39,126 bases of DNA from assembly GCA_963575745.1 (NCBI GenBank), contig CAUYUJ010002711.1, positions 47,501-86,626 on the forward strand, in the 5' to 3' direction. This document shows positions 9,351-18,392 of this stretch, one piece after another. A program made the translations under genes and the position numbers. Every line of letters begins with the position of its first letter. The first letter of the stretch is position 1. The notes under the pieces are model-generated. The model saw only the letters and a list, made by a program, of their open reading frames with translations, searched no databases and was not told where the DNA came from. This DNA comes from Prorocentrum cordatum (lineage: Eukaryota > Sar > Dinophyceae > Prorocentrales > Prorocentraceae).

Positions 9351-11125
9351 GATACCTTTCGGGCAGTGGTGACAGTGACAACGGCGACGACAGGATGTGT
9401 TTCTTTTCCCAGCCAGGTCGCGCCACTCTAAGCGCTCTGACGCGAGCCCGCCCCTTGGCGCCAGCCGCCGCTGCGGCTCTTCTTCTTCTGATGCGCCCTC
9501 ATCCAGTTGCGCCACTGCTCGCTCGCAGTCTGCCTCGATCCACGTCCCTGGCGGCCGCGGCCTATGAAGATCATGTTCTGGTGAATGCCAGTGCGAGACG
9601 AAGGTGTCGTCCCTGAGCCGATTGGGGACAATCTTCCCCAGGTTCGGAAGCGGGCGCAAGCCGTAGTGCGTGTTCTGGAGGAAGCTCTGCCTTGTCTCCG
9701 TCAACCTTGCGACGCGGTGTGCCTCGGCTGGGTCCTCTGGATGCGCGCCCTCATCGAGCTGTCCGAGACACTCGGTGTAAGCAGTGCGCCACTGCGCACT
9801 CGCCATCGGCACGTCGCCCACTGCGGCAGGGGGCTGCAACTGAAACGCGCGAGCCAGCTGCTTCTGAACTCGATCGGGGCCCCCGAGGCGACAGGCTGGA
9901 GCCACTCTGGCACCCGCGCCGCCACCTGCCCTTCTTCCTCTCCGTGGACGGGGCGCTGCGGGTCGTGCGTGCCGAGCACGAGTGCAAAGTTGTGGTGGAT
10001 GGTATAGTCAAACACTCCAGGCCCCCAGTCTTTGCGGAAGACGGTGTGGAAGGGCTTGTCCCCCGCGGCGAGGCCGCAACTGCAGCCTATGCGATGCAAG
10101 GTGCGTTCGTCGCAGTCGAAGAACCCAGTGAAGATGCGCGCGCTGCAGCGCAGCAGGTCCTCGACGATGTCCGCCCAGAAGTTCCCGGACCACGCGGAAT
10201 GAAGGCCGTGGCGGGGGCCGTCGCTACGGCCGCGGGCGAACCTGTAGCGGGCGGGCGCGGCCATTCTGAAATGCGCGCCAGGGTTTTGGCTGGGCTCGCG
10301 CAGGGCGACGTCGAAGATCGTCGTGACGTGCGCGTCGTCTGTGGCGCACCTGTCCTCCTGCTGCGAAACTTTTAACGTCTCGACGACGCGGGGTTGGTAG
10401 AGCACGATTCCTGTCCTCTCTCTGAGGTCAACTATTTCCCAGTAGTTGCCGTCGGCTCGTCTTGTCTTGATCGCTACCACGCCCGCCACTGCGTCCTCCA
10501 ATCGTGCTTTCAGGTCTGCGTGCCTACACAACACTTCCCTCGCTTCCGCGTCGCTCTTCTGCGGGTGGTCGAGGAGAAGCGGGCCCCAGATGAGCGCGAG
10601 GATGTTCGCTGGGCTCTCGAGCAATTTCTCGACATCATCCACTGCGGCCGTGGCCGTCACTACGGCCGTGAGAAGGGTGATCGATGGATCCGCAGGGACT
10701 CGCCGACGCTGGCTCCGACCCGCCGCTCGCCAGTCAGCGCGCGCGCAGCAGCGGGGCGCCGCGCTCCGCGAAGTCGCCGCAATTGCCCCTGCCGTCCTCC
10801 GCTTGGATCCATGCTCTACTTCTGTGGGTCCGTCAAGCGCGCCCACCTCCGCCGTCCACGGAGGATGCGCTCGCGTCGACGCGAGGGCGCTGTATGCCTC
10901 CCGTTTCGGCGCGGGTGGTGCGCAGCTGCTCGGCTTCGGCGTCGTGTGCAGAAGGGCTTCGTAGTTCGGGGGTTCGTCAGGCTGCCGCGGCCCTCTTTTT
11001 TGCTTGCGGTTCCAAGCGCGCCTTTTTCTTTGGCGGCTCGCCCTGGAGATGCCGCGGCGGGCGTTGGTCAGGCTGCCGCGGCACCACGTGCGCCTTCGGA
11101 ACCTGCGTCTGCTGGGAAGGCTCAC
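9345..11125 (-). CDS. Block E, main coding region (two frames), possibly endonuclease-like
   Basis: One frame runs 11125-9701 (474 codons). A second runs 9905-9345 and takes over near 9,900. Coding-like text includes VEKLLESPANILALIWGPLL, NYWEIVDLRERTGIVLYQP, SGNFWADIVEDLLRCSARIF, GFFDCDERTLHRIG, DWGPGVFDYTIHHNFALVL, then TRQSFLQNTHYGLRPLPNLG and a His/Cys-rich end. The order GFFDCDE, a turn-rich stretch, then a hydrophobic strand containing FDYTIHHN recalls the GDFN and RIDYI motifs of APE-type (EEP) endonucleases, but key residues differ and no SDH motif is seen. I treat this only as a possibility. Hairpins at 9463, 9783, 10216 and 10652 fall inside. It ends beside the AT-rich spacer. Confidence 0.4.
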
Positions 11126-11777
11126 ATTCCGCCCTCGGCAACAGCTGCACCCTTGTCTCCCTGAGCGCCGCCGCTGCGGCCTTGGGGGGCGGCGCGGGGC
11201 TGACGGAAGAAACTGCGCGGGAGGAGGCGCGCGGGACCCCAGGGGGTCCTGCTTCTGACCGAGGAGCCGATAAGTCGTCTGACCCGCTCAAATCCACAGC
11301 CCCCGAGGGTTTTGCTTTCGGTGGCGGCTTTGGAAAGGGCTCCATCAGCACTGTTGCCGTTTGCTTCGCCCCTGCCGCCTTCTTGGCAAACCCGATCGCA
11401 AGTGTCGCCGTCGCAGGCGCCCCCCGCCTTCGACCATGTGGGCGCAGGTGCGCCCCCCGCCTTCGTCGCCTTCGTCGCGACCCCAAGTGCATCTGGCGAG
11501 CCAGACGAGCCACTCGTAGTCGAACTTTCGTCGGACGCGGCGTTTGGGGGTGCGCGCAGAACTGCGTTTCCGAAAGCTGTCGCGTCTGCAGGCGCGCCTG
11601 GGCCGTTGCTTTGCTAGAGGCCGCCGCTGCAGCCTTGTTGCCTGAGGCGCCCCAGGGCGCCATCGTTGATTCCTTTGGGCCCGCCCCTTGAGCCACGGGG
11701 GGCCGCGCGGCCAGCTGTTGGAGCCGCGCGCGCTGTCGAGGTGGGGGCAGGACAGGCGAGATGGCAGACGTCATCAA
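10977..11777 (-). CDS. Block E, basic N-terminal segment
   Basis: A 266-codon frame ending at 10977. It is Ala/Lys/Pro-rich with AIGFAKKAAGAKQ, a short acidic Ser patch VDLSGSDDLSAP, and a Lys/Arg-rich end EPPKKKARLEPQAKKRAAAA that resembles a nuclear-localisation or nucleic-acid-binding tail. The composition is like a gag or histone-H1-type linker protein. Its 5' end abuts the ATC repeat, so the start is uncertain. It overlaps the following 474-codon frame by about 150 bases in another phase, so the two could be separate genes or one gene with a frame change. Confidence 0.35.
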   Translation of the reverse strand: MMTSAISPVLPPPRQRARLQQLAARPPVAQGAGPKESTMAPWGASGNKAAAAASSKATAQARLQTRQLSETQFCAHPQTPRPTKVRLRVARLARQMHLGSRRRRRRRGAHLRPHGRRRGAPATATLAIGFAKKAAGAKQTATVLMEPFPKPPPKAKPSGAVDLSGSDDLSAPRSEAGPPGVPRASSRAVSSVSPAPPPKAAAAALRETRVQLLPRAECEPSQQTQVPKAHVVPRQPDQRPPRHLQGEPPKKKARLEPQAKKRAAAA

Positions 11778-12010
11778 GAAGTACCATTATTGTCATCACC
11801 GGTGTCATCGGAGTCGATATCGCCACCGTCATCACCAACGTCATCGTGATCACCATCGTCATCATCATTATCACCATCGTTATCGTTAACTATCATCATC
11901 GTCATTTATGAACGTCATCATTCTCATCATCGTCATCGTTTCATCGTCATCATCATCATCACCAACGTCATCGTGGTCGTTGTTATCTGATGGCGGCGGA
12001 GATGATGACG
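11775..12010 (+). repeat. (ATC)n trinucleotide repeat
   Basis: ATCATC, GTCATC and ACCATC units dominate. It separates blocks E and F and is non-coding in appearance. Confidence 0.85.
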
Positions 12011-12138
12011 GCGATGCTGACACGGATTAATTCGTTAGCACGACTTAATTCGTCGCGAAACTCCCGAAAAAGGCCGGGGCGGAAGCTGGTCTGCGATTCC
12101 TACAACTGGCGGCCGCCACTGCGGCCTGCGCTGCCACC

Positions 12139-13419
12139 TTATCGCTGGTTGCGGCCCGACTGGTAGCCCAAGTCGCCTGGAGGCATCCCGTTGCCGCGCT
12201 CTCTGTCGAACCTGCCAGTCCCCGCCCTGTCGAGGTGCTTGTAGTACTGGCACGTGCCAGCGCCATTACTGCCGCCGCAGCCGCCCCTGGGTGGAGGCAC
12301 GGTAGATGCGTGCGGGTCCGCCTCGCGCAGGTCGAATTCCTTGGTTATCCAGTTGGGGTGGAAGCGGACAACAGACACGTCCTTGCGGTAGACCACGAAG
12401 TCGCAGCTGTCCTGGTGTTCGCCGCGTTGGTCGCCCCTGCGGCGCCAGGAGGCGAAGCAGCGTTGGTGGTCGTAGCTTTCGGGGCGGGCGGGCGCCACGC
12501 GCCGAACGAGGCCGCCACTGCAGCCATCAGGCCCGTTGACCACCTGCGCCTTAGTTTCTGGGCTCATCTGGGCGATCATCCCCAGCCAGCTCCACGGGGC
12601 TTCCTCGCCGTCCCAGAAGTCGTTGTGCATGTTGTGTTGTCCTTTCTCCTTAGGCGGTCTCCAGATATTGCCGATCTGCACGGTTGCCTCACAGACGACA
12701 TCTCCTCCTGTGGTTTCTGCCGCGCGGCGCAGCCACTTCAGCGCAGCGTTGCGCTGGCGGCATGAGGCCGTGACCGGGCGACTTTCGAAAACGCATAGGT
12801 CGACCGCCCTTGCGGGCGCCGCCACTGCGGCGCTCTCCTGCCCGACCTCGGCGACAGGGGCTCTGTCTCGCGAGCGCTCCCTGGGCATCTCTGCGGGCGG
12901 CGAGGGCCCCCAGAGACGCAACTGCATTGGGCGTGGCGGCGGGGCTGCGTCGCGCTTAGGGCTGGCACCTGGGGGGGCAGGCGGCTGCGGTCCTGCCGTT
13001 GGCGGCGGCGCTGCCGCTGCTGGTTCGAGGGTAGATGTCCAACTGCTTGAGGAGCCGTCCGTGGACGACGGGCGGGCCGCCGCTGCGGCCTGGACTGGAC
13101 TGGCTTGGCGGCGTCGAAGTCCGCGTTCGCCCCTCATCTGTTCGAGCGGGCAGCGGTTCACTGCCCCGCGAGCAAGCTCCCCCTCGCGCTCGGCCTCCTG
13201 CCGCGCAATCCACCATTTTCGCGTCTTCCACCACCCGTTGTCCCAGCCCTTCCAGCTGTCCCAGCCGCTCCGCGGGCCACCCCACCACTGCCCCTCCTCC
13301 TGGCCGCCACAGCGGCCCTCTTGCGCCGAATCGCCCGAGTCCTCCTCGGCCGCCACTGCGGCCTCCTGGCCGCCGCTGCGGCCTGCGCGCGCCATGGGCG
13401 CGTCGTCTTCCGCCGCCAT
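12139..13419 (-). CDS. Block F: 426-residue Trp/Gly-rich protein of unknown function
   Basis: A single open frame from a Met at 13419 to a stop at 12139. Region 1 (residues 1-75) is acidic, then strikingly Trp/Gly-rich (GQWWGGPRSGWDSWKGWDNG, WWKTRKWW). Region 2 is a Ser/Pro/Ala-rich linker. Region 3 (about 205-350) looks folded, with CRQRNAALKWLRRAAE, IGNIWRPPKEKGQHNM and WSWLGMIAQMSPETKAQVV. Region 4 is Gly/Arg-rich with CGGSNGAGTCQYYKHLDRAG. The layout suggests an RNA-binding or gag-like protein, but no named domain is recognised. Another frame from a Met at 13532 gives a basic N-terminus that might join it by a frame change. Five hairpins lie in it. Confidence 0.5.
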   Translation of the reverse strand: MAAEDDAPMARAGRSGGQEAAVAAEEDSGDSAQEGRCGGQEEGQWWGGPRSGWDSWKGWDNGWWKTRKWWIARQEAEREGELARGAVNRCPLEQMRGERGLRRRQASPVQAAAAARPSSTDGSSSSWTSTLEPAAAAPPPTAGPQPPAPPGASPKRDAAPPPRPMQLRLWGPSPPAEMPRERSRDRAPVAEVGQESAAVAAPARAVDLCVFESRPVTASCRQRNAALKWLRRAAETTGGDVVCEATVQIGNIWRPPKEKGQHNMHNDFWDGEEAPWSWLGMIAQMSPETKAQVVNGPDGCSGGLVRRVAPARPESYDHQRCFASWRRRGDQRGEHQDSCDFVVYRKDVSVVRFHPNWITKEFDLREADPHASTVPPPRGGCGGSNGAGTCQYYKHLDRAGTGRFDRERGNGMPPGDLGYQSGRNQR

Positions 13420-13639
13420 CTCGCGGCCCTCGGCCGCGGGCGCGGGCGCCTAGCGGACAGGGGCCGCCGGCGCCGACTGCGGTCCGCGTGGGCCTCGGCG
13501 AACGCCGCGCGGGGGCCCGCCGCGGAGCTCATGTCTTGAGCTTGCTCGGTGGGGAAAAGCTAGAGGCAAGAGGAAGAGAAGGAACACATAAGACGGGAAG
13601 AGACGGGAATGCGGAGCGAGAAGGCGAGAACCAACATAA

Positions 13640-13817
13640 AAAGATAGTAAGGGAGAGAGAACGAGAGAGAGAGAGAGAGGGAGAGAGAGAAACACAGAGA
13701 GAGAGAGAGAGAGAAAAAAAAAAACAGAGAGCGTGAGTGAAATATACATATTTAGATATATAGAGAAATATATAGAGATTAGAGAAAACACATAATTATA
13801 AAGAAAGAAAGAGAGAA

Positions 13818-13870
<53 letters not shown>

Positions 13871-13915
13871 AACATAAATATAAAGACAGAGAAACAAAAG
13901 AGAGAGAGAGAGAGA
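13640..13915 (+). repeat. (GA)n microsatellite, interrupted
   Basis: Long GAGAGA runs (13661-13715, 13815-13868 and 13900-13915) are separated by A-rich and AT-rich interruptions. No coding sequence is seen here. Confidence 0.9.
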
Positions 13916-14219
13916 CGTAACCATGGGGCCATAAAGTGCGAAGCCAAGCGGGGTGAAATGTGTCACCGCGAAGACCGCGTACGAAACTACCACATGCTTA
14001 CTATATTTCTGGACGCTGAAAAGCAAACGAACGTGCGCATACGAGGCGCACGAAAGTGCGCAAACGAACAACACATCAAAACGCATTATCGAACAAGCTT
14101 TAAGATCTATTGGGAATGAGACAAACAAACCGAGACAGAGAGACAGACACAGAGATACAATGGTCCGATCTAAAAAGAGCACACCTTTTTCGCATTCCGA
14201 AGGTTGGGAGGGGCAGAAC

Positions 14220-14272
14220 CCCAGGAACGCTGCAACGGCTGCTGCAGCCGTTGCAGAACCACCAGGGGGCTG
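14220..14272 (-). repeat. Dispersed hairpin element, copy 2
   Basis: A perfect palindrome at 14230-14256 has 13-base arms around a single T. On the minus strand it is flanked by GGTTCTGC upstream, as in copy 1 at 3831-3857. Weaker similarity extends about 15 bases on each side. Confidence 0.6.
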
Positions 14273-14943
14273 CGCTTAAAATTGGAAATTCATTGTTTTT
14301 TATTCGGGCTTTTGGATTAGGCGAAAAGACAAATTCACTTGCGCCAGTGTTTCCTCTCGCGGGGGAGGGAGGGACTGCGGGGCCAGAGAGCGAGGCAGAT
14401 GGCACGGATACAGAACGTGAAACAATTGCCTGGCAAGAACCTCCACGCGCAGACACAACGCTGCACGGATAAAACTCCTGGCAACTGTTGTGCAATGTTA
14501 TGATTAAAAGGCTGCCAAGTTGGGAAGCGGTGCGCGGGCTGCCTTATCCTCCACCTGCTCCCCCTACAACTTCTGCTGGTGGTGGAAAACAAGCCCATCA
14601 GACGCGCGTCAGCGCCAGTGCGTGCTTGTCCACCGAGGCCCTTCCATATACGACGCAGGCGGCGCAGCAAGGGCCAACACAGGCTGCGCGCTATCGGCGG
14701 AACCCAGCGGGGCGAACACACGCCCGGGCTAACACGCGTCCTATGGATCATCGATCCTCTCGCAAAAACGGATGGGCCGCCTCGCCCGCTCGCCGGGCGA
14801 CGAGCTGGGCGGCCCGAAGAGAAGCACCACCGTGCGCCGGGGCGCGGGGAGAAGCGAGGCACGGCATGGGAGGTTCGCGGGTCCTTCGTTTCTGGAGCCC
14901 CGTGCATGCACCGGGGTGCTCTCGAGTTCTTCAGCAGCAAATG

Positions 14944-15138
14944 TCGGGTCGGGCGAAAAGGGGGGGATAGCAAGGGGGGGTTTGAGATTCAGCTCACGTA
15001 GCTGATTTTCCCGGCGCCTCCCGGCGCCGGAGGAGGCCATGCATCGAGGAATGGGCCCGGCGGCGGGGCCGAAACCAGCTGCATGCAGCAAATTTCGTAA
15101 CCCCCCCTTTCCCAATCCCACCCTTTCGTCCGGCCCGA
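14944..15138. repeat. Imperfect inverted repeat, MITE-like
   Basis: The G-rich arm 14944-14980 (beginning TCGGGTCGGGCGAAAAGGGG) recurs as a diverged reverse complement at 15101-15138, at roughly 80% identity by eye. The arms enclose about 120 bases with CCGGCGCCGG and GCTGCATGCAGC palindromes. It may be a small non-autonomous element or a chance pair of G-runs. Confidence 0.4.
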
Positions 15139-15602
15139 AAATGGTGACAATACTGCATCAACCAACTCGTCCCGTTCATCTCGTCGCGGCAGCCGGAATC
15201 AAACCCCACGGCCCGTGCCCGCCATCAAGGAAGGTCGGCCGGACATGGCGGATGTGATCCGGAAGCGCCTGCGTCAAAAGACAAACTGCGCTGATGGCCT
15301 CCATGGCAGAGTCGGTCGCACCAAGGCTCCGCCCCAGCAACAAAAAGCGACGTGCTGCCCTAATCGCAGACCAGGTGGTCGGATCGTACTTGTGATCGCC
15401 ACAGGGTGACCCAAAAGGGGGTCCAGCTGAAAGGGGTGGTGCATTAGATTTGGGACAATTGTATTGCAAATGCACTGCGCCGGAAACTTGTATTGCAATA
15501 CATGGCAAGTAAAACGTTGCACGCGAAAATACAGCAAGACATCTGTGCCCCGAAATGTATTGCACGCCCAAATGTATTGCAACCCCACAAATCTGAATGT
15601 GT

Positions 15603-15603
15603 G

Positions 15604-15662
<59 letters not shown>
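15603..15662 (+). repeat. (TA)n(GA)n microsatellite at the 3' end of the retroelement
   Basis: TATATATATATA is followed directly by about 46 bases of pure GA. Read in the direction of the element this is (TC)n then (TA)n after its last unique sequence. It could be the element's own 3' tail or the target DNA. Confidence 0.9.
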
Positions 15663-15663
<1 letters not shown>

Positions 15664-15674
15664 GGACAAGTAGG

Positions 15675-15711
15675 CGGACCAGGGTCCGTCCGCGAGGCGC
15701 ACTGCGGTGCG
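15675..15711 (-). other. Two hairpins at the 3' end of the retroelement
   Basis: CGGACC-AG-GGTCCG (15675-15688) and CGCAC-TGCG-GTGCG (15698-15711) sit immediately before the terminal microsatellite. Reverse transcriptases of several LINEs recognise a 3'-end stem-loop of their RNA, so these are candidates for that role. This is inference from position only. Confidence 0.4.
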
Positions 15712-16028
15712 ACAACTCGCCAAACACTATTTGCGGCGGTGCAGCCTTAAGATACGAGGGCGGGCAACAAAACCCCCTCCCCCGGCGCAATGCGACAGAC
15801 GCTACAGACGGCGGACAGACGGTGAAGATCTCACATGTCAGACCGCGTGAAGAAAGAGGCCCCAACAAGGAAGGCGACGTGCTGACACGTGGCTAGGCGG
15901 TTTGGCAGACCGCCAGTTGGGCGCTTGGCCGCAAAGCGGCGCGCAGGGACGGGGCACCCCCCGCCCCCACGCCCTGACACCGTGGACGCGGAGCCACGCG
16001 TACACACGGGCAGGCAGAAAGGAGGAAA

Positions 16029-18392
16029 TTAGCGCGGGACACCAGGTGGAGCGCCGCGGAGCGATGACAGCATAGCTTGGATGGTGAGTGGCGGCGTAGC
16101 ACCATCGGGCGAGGGCGTAAGCAGCTCGGCGAAGGCACGCCCGGCGCGGTGGAGGCGCTGGAGCAGAGGGCCTTGACGGGCTTGAGCAGCGGCAAGGTCA
16201 GCGGCGAGAGCAGCACACCTCTGCTGAAGAGCGGCCATAGCCTGGGACAGCTCAGTTTCGCGGTCGGTGAGGGGCGGCTGCTCAGTGCCAGCGGCCGCGG
16301 GCCTCGTGGCAGGGACGAGGTCATCAGTGCGCCTGGCCAGGTGGTGGACTAGCGCAGTACGGCACTCCGTGTGCTGACGGCCGTCACCCTTGATAGGCGA
16401 CTGGAGGGTAACACGCGGCCCCAGGGCTGGAGCCGCTAGGGCCACGCCCCGTGAGGTCGGAAGAGCCGCATCCTCGCGCCCAGCAACAATGGAAGCATGG
16501 ACGGGGTGCGACGGCCTGACTGGCTCGGTGCCCTGCGGGGGGGCTGGAGCCGCCCCCGCGGGCTGGCGCTGGTGGGGGGACGGAGTGGGTGGCACGGTAG
16601 GACCAATCATGGTGCCGTGCGAGGGCTCGGAGGTCGGCCGCGTAGTCGGGTGGCGTCTCGATGGGGCGGTATCGTCGGCAGCGTGGGGTGTCGGCGGAGC
16701 GTCGTCTATGCTGCCACTCAGTCCGAGGGGATCAGCCAGGTCATCGTCGGCGTCTTGGCGGTGAGCGACATCATCATGTGGGTGCGATGTCGCTCTCGGT
16801 GTCGGAGTCACGGTAGGCGTCGAGAGGTTGCCCGACGGGGCAGGGTTTGCGCTGGCTGGGCCGACGTCCAAGAAGTCCAATCCCCCACCGAAGCCGAACG
16901 GGTCGTCCTCCTGTTCATCGAGCATCGCCCGTTGGGCCTCGGCCCAGAGCTCATCCGGGTCTTGCGGGATGAATGGTCCAGCCGCGGGTGGTGCCTGGTC
17001 CGACAGCAGGGGGTTTGGTTCCATTTTGCTGAGTTCCGCAGCTGTAAACCCAGCCCTGCGGTGTGGGAGCGGCAGAGTGCGGTGTCTGCGCTCGTAGATA
17101 GCGACAGCGACCCCATGGAGCACGGTCGCTTGGCGATGTCGTGTTTTGGCAGCTTCGACAATGTGGTCAGGAAGGTTGTGAGTGCGTGCCGCCATTGTGG
17201 CAAGGGCGTCGGCCTGACGGTTGAACTCCTCCGCAATGGGCCCGATGAGCCCAAGGTCGATGCCCATGTCTCCCAGATGGCTGGCGATTTTTTCGACGCG
17301 AAACATGTTGGGCTTGGCCATAACACATCGGTGGATCTTTTCCCAGAGCTCCGCGTGCGTGCCCTGCGGCGCTGGATGTCCGTCGATGATGCTTTGGAAC
17401 CCATCGACCACCGCCTGGTTGTCCACGAAAACGTGCACGGGCCGTTCGGCACATGCCGTAAGGTGGACAATGGCGAGGGTCTCCGCAACCTGGGCGTTCT
17501 GCGTTAGGCCGTGAACGCGTGCACTGTAGTTCATGCGGTGGTCGATGCCGTAGTAGACGCCGTAGCCCGCTCTTGCTAGCAATGGGATGGCTTGGTTGGT
17601 GCATGCACCGTCCGTGGCAGCGTAGACCCATGTCCAACCAGTGTCGTGGTCAAGGTAGGTGGTGTAGGTGTCCTGGGCTGAAGCCGCAGGATCTCCCTCA
17701 GGGGGGGGCCGCGGCATGGGCTGTGGCAGCGGGTCCCTCGCGAGGTCGGCCTGCAGGTCGAGGAGGGCTGGGTCTTCGTCAAAGAGCCCGCAGTGTCTTG
17801 TGTGCGGCGGAAGACGGGCCCACTGGTCGTCACTGATGAGGGTGGTGAGAGGGAGTCTTTCTCGGGCCCAGCACTTGCAGTCGCGGACAGTGTGCTCCTG
17901 AGTTTCCTCTTCCTCGTCGCAGTATCGGCAGATGGGGCTGGGGTCTGCCGACGTGTTTGATCGGGATCGTCGCTGTTGGGTGTGATCCCCGCCCGACAGG
18001 TAGTTGAGGAGGAGCGCCAGCTGCCAGGCAGTGCATTTGGCTGCTCCTTTAGTTCGGGCGAGCCACGTGCTGGCGAAGAGGTCGAGGCCCTGTCTGACAG
18101 AGGCAAGGTAGCCAAGGTCGTGTCGCCGTGGCTTGATCCTCCGCAGAAAAGCCCTGCGTTGCGAGGCCCGCAGCATGTGTAGGAAGGCGTTTTGGGGTAA
18201 ATTCAGCCAGCTGATCTGGCAGCCCCAGTCGTCGTACATGATGCCAAATGTGGGCCAGGTCCATCGGAGCTGCTGGAGCGACTGGACGAGTCGTCCGACG
18301 GGTCCTCCACCAAACAGGGTCTGGACGTGGTGTTGGAGGTCTCTGGCGAGCCCGCAGAGTGTAACGTCGCGGTTACCTGTCGCCGCAGGCAC
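16029..18392 (-). CDS. ORFd C-terminal part: RT tail, CCHC zinc finger, RNase H and long extension
   Basis: A 787-codon frame. Residues 1-140 are the helical region after the RT thumb. A zinc finger of the kind found between RT and RNase H in LINEs follows: C155-x2-C158-x8-H167-x4-C172 (CRYCDEEEETQEHTVRDC). RNase H lies at about 255-400 with all four catalytic acids: D261 (AATDGA), E304 (VAETLAIVH), D324 (VFVDNQAVVD) and D395 (NRQADALATM). It would remove the RNA strand during cDNA synthesis. The C-terminal 380 residues are unusual for a LINE: Pro/Asp-rich, a short GFGGGLDFLDVG motif, then a predicted coiled coil (ELSQAMAALQQRCAALAADL) near the end. No Met is needed because it continues the RT frame upstream through a frame change near 18,375. 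Confidence 0.85.
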   Translation of the reverse strand: MPAATGNRDVTLCGLARDLQHHVQTLFGGGPVGRLVQSLQQLRWTWPTFGIMYDDWGCQISWLNLPQNAFLHMLRASQRRAFLRRIKPRRHDLGYLASVRQGLDLFASTWLARTKGAAKCTAWQLALLLNYLSGGDHTQQRRSRSNTSADPSPICRYCDEEEETQEHTVRDCKCWARERLPLTTLISDDQWARLPPHTRHCGLFDEDPALLDLQADLARDPLPQPMPRPPPEGDPAASAQDTYTTYLDHDTGWTWVYAATDGACTNQAIPLLARAGYGVYYGIDHRMNYSARVHGLTQNAQVAETLAIVHLTACAERPVHVFVDNQAVVDGFQSIIDGHPAPQGTHAELWEKIHRCVMAKPNMFRVEKIASHLGDMGIDLGLIGPIAEEFNRQADALATMAARTHNLPDHIVEAAKTRHRQATVLHGVAVAIYERRHRTLPLPHRRAGFTAAELSKMEPNPLLSDQAPPAAGPFIPQDPDELWAEAQRAMLDEQEDDPFGFGGGLDFLDVGPASANPAPSGNLSTPTVTPTPRATSHPHDDVAHRQDADDDLADPLGLSGSIDDAPPTPHAADDTAPSRRHPTTRPTSEPSHGTMIGPTVPPTPSPHQRQPAGAAPAPPQGTEPVRPSHPVHASIVAGREDAALPTSRGVALAAPALGPRVTLQSPIKGDGRQHTECRTALVHHLARRTDDLVPATRPAAAGTEQPPLTDRETELSQAMAALQQRCAALAADLAAAQARQGPLLQRLHRAGRAFAELLTPSPDGATPPLTIQAMLSSLRGAPPGVPR

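Larger units (their letters stand above)
118..13383. repeat. Interspersed hairpin family 1: variable stem, CACT/CGCT loop
   Basis: There are 24 perfect hairpins of 14 to 18 bases. CACT loop: 118-131, 581-594, 1035-1050, 1898-1911, 2432-2445, 4051-4066, 6053-6068, 6372-6389, 7770-7785, 8684-8699, 9783-9800, 10652-10667, 12111-12126, 12816-12833, 13348-13363. CGCT loop: 2829-2842, 3154-3167, 8604-8619, 9463-9478, 10216-10231, 11167-11180, 13075-13090, 13368-13383. CACA loop: 13302-13317. The typical form is GGCCGC-CACT-GCGGCC. Stems covary: ACCGC/GCGGT, GTCCGC/GCGGAC, GGGCGC/GCGCCC, GGCCGT/ACGGCC, AGTGCGC/GCGCACT. They lie within coding-like sequence and are read as AVA, RSGG or PQWR depending on phase. 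No perfect copy was found in the rest of the window. Confidence 0.85.
13916..15602. other. Stretch with no recognisable gene
   Basis: Frames of up to 212 codons exist on both strands here, but their translations are basic, Pro/Arg-rich and unstructured, and they overlap each other. I see no gene I can support. The two repeat structures inside it are listed separately. Confidence 0.5.

Noticed and set aside
13450-14182. Minus-strand Ser/Leu-rich membrane-like frames
   Set aside because: They are translations of (TC)n microsatellite, not transmembrane proteins.
16497-17507. Plus-strand 336-codon frame
   Set aside because: Antisense shadow of the RNase H frame, whose catalytic residues are all present on the minus strand.
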